A DNA stretch of 64,000 nucleotides from positions 124,001 to 188,000 of the forward strand of contig JAOPKE010000006.1 in assembly GCA_025517465.1 (NCBI GenBank). Direction: 5' to 3'. A model generated the notes under the pieces. It did not search any database and was not told the DNA's origin. It saw only the letters and a program-made list of their open reading frames with translations. Shown one piece after another: positions 58,893 through 64,000 of the stretch (the stretch's first letter is position 1; each line of letters starts with the position of its first letter). This DNA is from Halobacteria archaeon HArc-gm2 (lineage in GTDB: Archaea; Halobacteriota; Halobacteria; Halobacteriales; Haloarculaceae). A program made the translations under genes and the position numbers.

Positions 58893-59252
58893 ATGACAGT
58901 AGAGAACGCAACCGAGGCAAGTGCGGGCACCACAGACGAACCGGTCCACGTCGACGGCCAGTCCCAGCTCGACGAACTCGTCGACACCGGGGAGGTCGTC
59001 CTCGCGGACTTCTACGCCGACTGGTGTGGGCCGTGCCAGATGATCGAGCCCGTCGTCGAGAAACTCGCCGCCGAGACGGACGCGACGGTCGCGAAGGTGG
59101 ACGTCGACGCCAACCAGCGACTCGCCTCCGCCTATGGCGTCCGGGGCGTCCCGACGCTCGTCCTCTTCGCCGACGGCGAGCAGGTCGAGGAGATCGTCGG
59201 CCTCCAGGGCGAAGACCAGCTCCGTGCGATGATCGAAAACTACACCGAGTAA
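58893..59252 (+). CDS. trxA: Thioredoxin (second copy)
   Basis: The 119-residue protein (ATG 58893) has WCGPC at 44-48, KVDVDANQRLASAYGVRGVPTLVLF, and the C-terminal helix QLRAMIENY. It differs from the copy at 29.2 kb mainly in the N-terminal extension. It directly precedes thioredoxin reductase, so the pair is a complete reducing system. Confidence 0.95.
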   Translation: MTVENATEASAGTTDEPVHVDGQSQLDELVDTGEVVLADFYADWCGPCQMIEPVVEKLAAETDATVAKVDVDANQRLASAYGVRGVPTLVLFADGEQVEEIVGLQGEDQLRAMIENYTE

Positions 59253-60299
59253 ATGGATCGGGACACACGCGACCTCGTGATCGCTGGATCGGGCGTCGCC
59301 GGCCTCTCGGCGGCCGTCTACGCCGCCCGCGCCGACCTCGACCCCCTCGTCCTCGAGGGCGACGAGCCCGGCGGCCAGCTGACGCTCACGACCGACGTCG
59401 AGAACTACCTCGGCTTCCCCGAGGGCGTCGGCGGCATGGAGCTGATCCAGCGCGGGAAAGAACAGGCCGAGGCGTTCGGCGCCGAGTTCCAGCACGGGGC
59501 CATCGAGTCGGCCGACGTCGACGGGCGACCGATCGAGCTCTCGCTGTCGAACGGCGAGACGCTGCGGACCCGTTCGCTGATCGTCGCCACCGGCGCGAGC
59601 GCGCGCTGGGTCGGCGCCGACGGCGAGGACGACCTGATGGGCTACGGCCTCTCGACGTGTGCGACCTGCGACGGCGCGTTCCACCGCGGCGACGACGTCC
59701 TCGTCGTCGGGGGCGGCGACAGCGCGATGGAGGAAGCGACCTTCCTCGCGAAGTTCGCCGACAGCGTGACCGTCGTCCACCGTCGCGACGAGCTCCGGGC
59801 CTCGGAGATCATGGCCGAGCGCGCCCGCGAGAACGACGACGTCGAATTCGCCTGGAACACGGAACTCCTGTCCATCGACGGGTCCCAGTCGGAGGGCGTC
59901 ACCGGCGCGACGCTGGTCTCCCACCCGAACGGCTATCCGGTGGACCGGTACGAGTCGGGCGACGAGGACGTCACCGTCCGCGAGGTCGACGTCGGCGGCG
60001 TGTTCTACGCCATCGGCCACGAGCCCAACACCGGCTTCCTCCGTGACACGCCGGTCGAACTGGACGACGACGGCTACGTCGAGACGCTCGACTCCGACGA
60101 GGCGTGGGCGACGACGGCCACGGCGGCCGACGGCGTCTTCGCCGCGGGCGACGTGATGGACACCGAGTACCAGCAGGCGGTCACCGCCGCCGGGATGGGG
60201 AGCATGGCTGCCCTCGACGCCGAGGAGTACTTCGAATCCGCGCCCGACGCCGCGGCGACGACCACTGCCGCCACGGCCGTCTCGGAGGCCGACGACTGA
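59253..60299 (+). CDS. trxB: Thioredoxin reductase
   Basis: The 348-residue flavoprotein has the FAD motif GSGVAGLSAAVYAAR, the redox pair CATC in STCATCDGAF (about 131-134), the NAD(P)H motif GGGDSAMEEA, and GDVMDTEYQQAVTAAGMG. It reduces thioredoxin. It starts directly after the thioredoxin stop codon. The C-terminal extension is acidic and Ala/Thr-rich. Confidence 0.93.
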   Translation: MDRDTRDLVIAGSGVAGLSAAVYAARADLDPLVLEGDEPGGQLTLTTDVENYLGFPEGVGGMELIQRGKEQAEAFGAEFQHGAIESADVDGRPIELSLSNGETLRTRSLIVATGASARWVGADGEDDLMGYGLSTCATCDGAFHRGDDVLVVGGGDSAMEEATFLAKFADSVTVVHRRDELRASEIMAERARENDDVEFAWNTELLSIDGSQSEGVTGATLVSHPNGYPVDRYESGDEDVTVREVDVGGVFYAIGHEPNTGFLRDTPVELDDDGYVETLDSDEAWATTATAADGVFAAGDVMDTEYQQAVTAAGMGSMAALDAEEYFESAPDAAATTTAATAVSEADD

Positions 60300-60727
60300 T
60301 GCCGTCGGCCACCAGCGCTACCGACGACGGTACCGACGACAGGGCCGACCAACGACCCGAGGACCGGATCGACCCGTCGACGGTCGAGGACCAGGCCGAC
60401 CGCGTCGTCGTCTCGTTTCGGGCGCCGGAGGCGGACCCCGACGAGAACGACAGCTGGTGGATCGCCGACAGCGCCTGGCTCCGGGACGGCATGACCGACC
60501 CGACCTATCTTCGATACCTGCGCTACGCCCACGCGGGCCCGGCCGCGGTCGGCGACGAGTGGGCGGAGTTCGTCAACTGCGGCTGTGCGAGCCCGGAAGA
60601 CGTGATCCTCCGCGTCGAAGCGGTCGACGGCGGGACGGCCATCGGGGCCGACACGACCATCGAGGTCGTCGCCCGGAAGGACGTCGTCGAGGCCGGTGAC
60701 GGGCGGGCAGCCGAGATGGACCTGTGA
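60299..60727 (+). CDS. Hypothetical acidic protein in the thioredoxin operon
   Basis: ATG 60299 overlaps the trxB stop (142 residues). It is acidic and soluble, with WWIADSAWLRDGMTDPTYLRYLRYAHAG and VNCGCASPEDVILRVE, which places two Cys together. No family is recognised. Coupling with thioredoxin reductase suggests it may be a substrate or partner. Confidence 0.6.
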   Translation: MPSATSATDDGTDDRADQRPEDRIDPSTVEDQADRVVVSFRAPEADPDENDSWWIADSAWLRDGMTDPTYLRYLRYAHAGPAAVGDEWAEFVNCGCASPEDVILRVEAVDGGTAIGADTTIEVVARKDVVEAGDGRAAEMDL

Positions 60728-60757
60728 GCGGCGTCGGACCGGCCGACTTCTTCGAAA

Positions 60758-61117
60758 TTACTCCGACCGTTCGAGTCGTTCGCGGCGAGTCTCGAACTCT
60801 TCGTCGGTGAGTTCCCCACGAGCGTACGCGACGCGGAGTTCTTCCAGGGCAGCGTCCCGAGACGGTCGATCACTGGCCAGGCGCCGGGCGAGAACGTAGC
60901 CGCCGCCGAGGAGAACCAGGAGGAAGAGCAGTGGCACGAGCATGCCGAACAGCGGCCACCATCCACTCCCGCCGCCCATCGCTCCGCCGCCCATCATCCC
61001 GCCGTACCCCATCATGCCGCCGAATCCGAGTGCCATCACGATCATCGGGAGCGCGACGACCGCTCCGACGACGAGGAGCACGGCCGTCGTCGCGTCGAGT
61101 TCGGTCGGCGAGGACAT
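60758..61117 (-). CDS. SHOCT-domain membrane protein
   Basis: The 119-residue protein has two membrane helices (about 10-33 and 54-76) with a Gly/Met-rich loop between, and the C-terminal SHOCT motif ALEELRVAYARGELTDEEFETRRERL. Such short proteins occur widely in haloarchaea with unknown role. It is 2 nt downstream of the DUF302 gene on the same strand, so an operon is likely. Confidence 0.85.
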   Translation of the reverse strand: MSSPTELDATTAVLLVVGAVVALPMIVMALGFGGMMGYGGMMGGGAMGGGSGWWPLFGMLVPLLFLLVLLGGGYVLARRLASDRPSRDAALEELRVAYARGELTDEEFETRRERLERSE

Positions 61118-61119
61118 TC

Positions 61120-61542
61120 TCAGGCCTCCGCCGGGGATTCGAATTCGCCGTCGATCACTTCCAGCACGCGCTCGAAGCGGTCACTGACGTCGGTCGCGAT
61201 GGAGTCGAGCGCGGGATTGTCGGCGATCCCGACCAGCTGTGCCGGATCGACGGCGCTCACGGTGACTGCGCCGTCTTCGCCCTCGTCTTCGTAGACGATC
61301 ACGTTACACGGGAGGAGCGCACCGAGTTCGATCTCGTCGTCTAATCCTTCGCGGGCCAGGCCGGGGTTGCACGCGCCGAGGATGCGGTACTGGCGGAACT
61401 CCTCGTCGAGTTTCTCCGCGAACGTCGCCTGCACGTCGATATCACAGAGGACGCCGAACCCCTCGTCCCCGAGGGCGTCGACCGTCGCGTCGACGACGTC
61501 GTCGAACGAGCCTGCGACACGCTGTTGTGTTGTATATCCCAT
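61120..61542 (-). CDS. DUF302 protein
   Basis: I start at ATG 61542, MGYTTQQRVAGSFDDVVDATVDALGDEGFGVLCDIDV (140 residues). The DUF302 hallmarks include ATFAEKLDEEFRQYRILGACNPGLA and LLPCNVIVYEDE. DUF302 proteins are associated with thiol redox or heavy-metal responses; no activity is known. The three cysteines (about 34, 63, 83) are at conserved places. It is co-transcribed with the SHOCT gene. Confidence 0.88.
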   Translation of the reverse strand: MGYTTQQRVAGSFDDVVDATVDALGDEGFGVLCDIDVQATFAEKLDEEFRQYRILGACNPGLAREGLDDEIELGALLPCNVIVYEDEGEDGAVTVSAVDPAQLVGIADNPALDSIATDVSDRFERVLEVIDGEFESPAEA

Positions 61543-61693
61543 ACTGCACATTTCGGACGCCCCGATCATTACTGTTGTGGACCCACGGGCGGCTTCCGAG
61601 AGCCCTGCCCGCTGAGCGGGTTCCACGGGCTCCGTCCGCTACGGTTCTCCACCGGGACGATAGCTGTCGTCTCTCGCACCGACCGGGTCGGAT

Positions 61694-61757
61694 CGACTAC
61701 CGGACGAACCGACTACCGGACGAACCGACTACCGGACGAACCGACTACCGAACGACG
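61694..61757. repeat. Tandem repeat, 16-bp unit, about four copies
   Basis: Units start at 61694, 61710, 61726 and 61742 with sequence CGACTACCGGACGAAC. The last unit is imperfect and overlaps the 3' end of the UspA gene. Confidence 0.85.
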
Positions 61758-62179
61758 AGCACGGGGACCGGAGCCCGTCGAACGACGGTTTCGGCGACGC
61801 TGCCGAGGAGGATTCTGGCGGGTACCGACCGGCCGTGGCTTCCCACGACGATCAGGTCGACGTCGTGGTCTTCGGCGTAGGACACGATGCTCTGGGCGTC
61901 TTCACCGACCGTCGTCTCGGTGGTTATCTCGACGTCGTACTCCGCCGCGATGTCCCGGGCTTCCTCGAAGAGTCCGTCCGCGTGCTCGTGGGCCTCTTCG
62001 AGCCAGTCGTCCCAGTCGTGGGGCGTCGACCCCCACCCGCCCGGGCCCATGTCGCTCGCGTGCCAGTCGAGGACGTGCAGGACGACCACCTCGGCGTCGG
62101 GGTGCAGCGAGAGCGTCGTCCGCAGCGCCTCTTTCGACAGCTCCGAGTAGTCCATCGGGACGAGAATCGTCTGTGTCAT
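61745..62179 (-). CDS. Universal stress protein (single UspA domain)
   Basis: The 144-residue protein has TILVPMDYSELSKEALRTTLSLHPDAEVVVLHVLDW and DLIVVGSHGRSVPARILLGSVAETVVRRAPVPVLVVR, with the G-x2-G-x9-G(S/T) ATP-binding motif. It probably acts as a stress regulator. It does not carry the 21-bp element. Confidence 0.9.
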   Translation of the reverse strand: MTQTILVPMDYSELSKEALRTTLSLHPDAEVVVLHVLDWHASDMGPGGWGSTPHDWDDWLEEAHEHADGLFEEARDIAAEYDVEITTETTVGEDAQSIVSYAEDHDVDLIVVGSHGRSVPARILLGSVAETVVRRAPVPVLVVR

Positions 62180-62404
62180 CCGTGATCAGGCCCCTCGAAC
62201 GCTAACTCCGGGATTCGATCCGCCGGTCGATTCGCGGGCTACTCGACGCCACTCGACGGCGTCTTCCACCCGCGGAGACGGCGTCCCTGGGCTGTGTGCC
62301 ATACAGGTGGTTGAACCGCTGCTCCCAAATACTATCACTCCAACAACAGTTCAGGTAGTTTCCACCGCCTGGAACCGGCGAAGACGGCGGTGGAGACGGG
62401 CGCC

Positions 62405-63163
62405 TCACTGGGCCAGGTAGCCGCCGTCGACGGGGTAGGCGTTCCCGGTGACGAACGACGCCTCCCCGGAGCAGAGCCAGACGATGGCGCTGGCCACCTC
62501 CTCGGGGGCCCCCTTGCGGCCGAGCGGTTGCATCCCGACGAACTGGTCGATGGACTCGGGGTCGGCCTCGCCCGCGCGGTCGACCATCGGCGTGTCGATG
62601 ACGCCCGGACAGACCGCGTTGACGCGGACGTCGTCGCCCGCGTACTGCGTCGCGGCGACGCGCGTGAGCCCGATCACGCCGTGCTTGCTGGCGACGTACG
62701 GCGCGCCCCCCGCGGAGACGAGCCCCGCGATCGACGAGACGTTCACGATGGCACCGCCGTCGCCGGCCACCAGTTCCGGGAGTTCGTGCTTCATACACAG
62801 CCAGAGGCCTTTCAGGTTGACGTCGAGGACGCGGTCAAAGGCGTCTTCGGACAGGTCGGCCAGCGGCTCGGTCTCGCCCTCGATCCCCGCGTTGTTGACG
62901 GCGACGTCCACGCCGCCGTACGCGGCGACCGCTTCCTGCACCATCGCCTCGACGTCGTCGGCGTCGCTCACGTCCGTCTCGACGAAGGTGGCCGTCCCGC
63001 CCGCCGCCTCGATCCGTTCGACGGTCTCGGCGCCGCCCTCGGTGTCGACGTCGGTGACGACGACGTTCGCGCCGCCCGCCGCGAACTGTTCGGCGGTTGC
63101 TCGGCCGATGCCCGACGCGGCGCCGGTGACGATCGCGGTCTGCGCTTCGAAATCGTACGCCAT
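62405..63163 (-). CDS. Short-chain dehydrogenase/reductase (SDR)
   Basis: The 252-residue enzyme has TGAASGIG (cofactor), DVD for NAD preference, NNAG, the catalytic Ser in VSSIAGLVSAGG, and YVASK (Tyr-Lys), as in glucose 1-dehydrogenase-like and 3-oxoacyl-ACP reductase-like SDRs. Substrate is unknown. It is a single gene. Confidence 0.92.
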   Translation of the reverse strand: MAYDFEAQTAIVTGAASGIGRATAEQFAAGGANVVVTDVDTEGGAETVERIEAAGGTATFVETDVSDADDVEAMVQEAVAAYGGVDVAVNNAGIEGETEPLADLSEDAFDRVLDVNLKGLWLCMKHELPELVAGDGGAIVNVSSIAGLVSAGGAPYVASKHGVIGLTRVAATQYAGDDVRVNAVCPGVIDTPMVDRAGEADPESIDQFVGMQPLGRKGAPEEVASAIVWLCSGEASFVTGNAYPVDGGYLAQ

Positions 63164-63262
63164 GCTTCGAAATGTCTCCGTAGCGTAAACTATCTATGGG
63201 AGATTCTCACGAACGGGGAAATCCCGGTCGCTTTCGCTTCCCCGATTGGACGGGTGAGCCGG

Positions 63263-63985
63263 TCAGGATTCGAAGTACGCGAGGATGTCCCGGTGATAGC
63301 GGTAGGCGACCAGCGAGACCGAGACGACGAGCGCTGCCACTGCGAGACCGGCCGCGAGACGCCCGGCGCCCAGGAACTCGCCGACGACGTTGACGAGGAA
63401 GAACGCGGGCGCCCGGCCGACGGCCGCGATCACCACGAGTTGCCAGAGCGGGAGCCTGGTGAGGCCGCCGACGAAACAGAGCGCGTCGTCGGGCAACCCG
63501 GGGAGGAGGAAGAAGACGAACAGCGCCGCCCGGGTCCGGTCGTCGTCGATGGCGTCGAACCTGTCGAGCGTGTCCGGGTGGACGATGCGCTCGACGTACG
63601 GGCGACCGTAGCGACGCGAGAACCAGAACGCGGCCGTGCTGCCGAGCGTGATCCCGACCAGGTTGTACAGCGTCCCCCACCACGCGCCGTACAGGTATCC
63701 GGCGACGAGACCCAGGACCTGGCCGGGAATCGGTGCGGCGACGACCTGTACCGCCTGCAGCAGCACTAGCACCAGCGGCCCCAGGGCGCCGAACCCACGT
63801 ATCACCGTCCTGAGCGCGCTCGCGTCCGTCAGGATCGGCACGTACCGACGGACGAGCAAGACGGTCGCGGCGAGGACGGCGAGCGCAATCGCGGCGTGGA
63901 CCAGGAACCGGCGCCGGGTACGGGACGACCTGAACAGCCGAACGTTACCGACGAGCGACTGTACCTGTTCGAGGCCGAGATCCAT
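63263..63985 (-). CDS. TVP38/TMEM64 (VTT-domain) membrane protein
   Basis: The 240-residue protein has about six membrane helices. The VTT-domain (DedA/TVP38) signature is VVAAPIPGQVLGLVAGYLYGAWWGTLYNLVGITLGSTAAFWFSRRYGR and LPDDALCFVGGLTRLPLWQLVV. The family moves or scrambles lipids in other organisms. The 5' end is inside the window. Confidence 0.9.
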   Translation of the reverse strand: MDLGLEQVQSLVGNVRLFRSSRTRRRFLVHAAIALAVLAATVLLVRRYVPILTDASALRTVIRGFGALGPLVLVLLQAVQVVAAPIPGQVLGLVAGYLYGAWWGTLYNLVGITLGSTAAFWFSRRYGRPYVERIVHPDTLDRFDAIDDDRTRAALFVFFLLPGLPDDALCFVGGLTRLPLWQLVVIAAVGRAPAFFLVNVVGEFLGAGRLAAGLAVAALVVSVSLVAYRYHRDILAYFES

Positions 63986-64000
63986 CGATCTGTCTACCGA

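Overview
The window is haloarchaeal DNA. It is GC-rich, its proteins are acidic, promoters look leaderless with a TATA element about 25 to 30 nt before the start codon, and many genes belong to haloarchaeal or archaeal families (Orc1/Cdc6, TrmB-like and HxlR regulators, HalOD1-like and DUF5789-like proteins, ACR3 arsenite pump, pentapeptide proteins). No rRNA, intact tRNA, CRISPR array or insertion sequence is visible. The genus cannot be fixed from sequence alone.

Layout. 0-10 kb: a truncated Mre11-like phosphoesterase fused to a coiled coil, a pentapeptide-repeat potassium-channel fusion, a tRNA 3'-end fragment, a GerW-family protein, an ATP-grasp-like protein, a sugar nucleotidyltransferase, a four-helix membrane protein and a beta-helix protein. 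10-15 kb: a zinc-ribbon protein and a large winged-helix protein facing an Orc1/Cdc6 gene, then about 950 nt of noncoding DNA. 15-29 kb: an HxlR regulator, a rhodanese/persulfide-dioxygenase fusion, a SoxB-like phosphoesterase, a TauE/SafE exporter, a peroxiredoxin, a Zn/Cd ATPase, a LUD protein and an arsR-acr3-arsC operon. 28.6-33.6 kb: a redox-type TrmB regulator, thioredoxin, a DsbA-like protein and small Cys-containing membrane proteins. 33.8-47.4 kb: a CoA-disulfide-reductase-like flavoprotein, an M20 peptidase, a multicopper oxidase, TusA, an SQR-like flavoprotein, DUF1641, a cysteine-desulfurase-like protein, DsrE2, a second TusA, a second rhodanese/MBL fusion, two YeeE/YedE transporters and a PiT permease. 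47.4-52.8 kb: two toxin-antitoxin-like pairs and an Orc1/Cdc6 gene flanked by origin-type repeats. 52.9-64 kb: UspA proteins, a second TauE system, a second redox TrmB regulator, cytochrome bd (cydAB plus a small third gene), thioredoxin and thioredoxin reductase, SHOCT and DUF302 proteins, an SDR and a TVP38-type membrane protein.

How it fits together. Most of 15-61 kb looks like a machine for importing, oxidising and relaying reactive sulfur (thiosulfate, persulfide, sulfide) and keeping thiols reduced, with cytochrome bd as a possible sulfide-tolerant oxidase. The most notable signal is a 21-bp element, TATTGT-N9-(A/C/G)CAA(A/T)A or a variant. It occurs upstream of at least eleven transcription units, usually ending 23-49 nt before the start codon: both TrmB-like regulators, two thioredoxins, two TusA genes, a rhodanese/MBL gene, the aminotransferase, the multicopper oxidase, UspA, TauE and, more weakly, the SoxB-like gene. 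The two regulators share an identical Cys15-X5-Cys21 motif. I infer a thiol- or persulfide-responsive regulon. A second strong signal is a predicted replication origin at 50.3-52.8 kb with three classes of C/G-string repeats.
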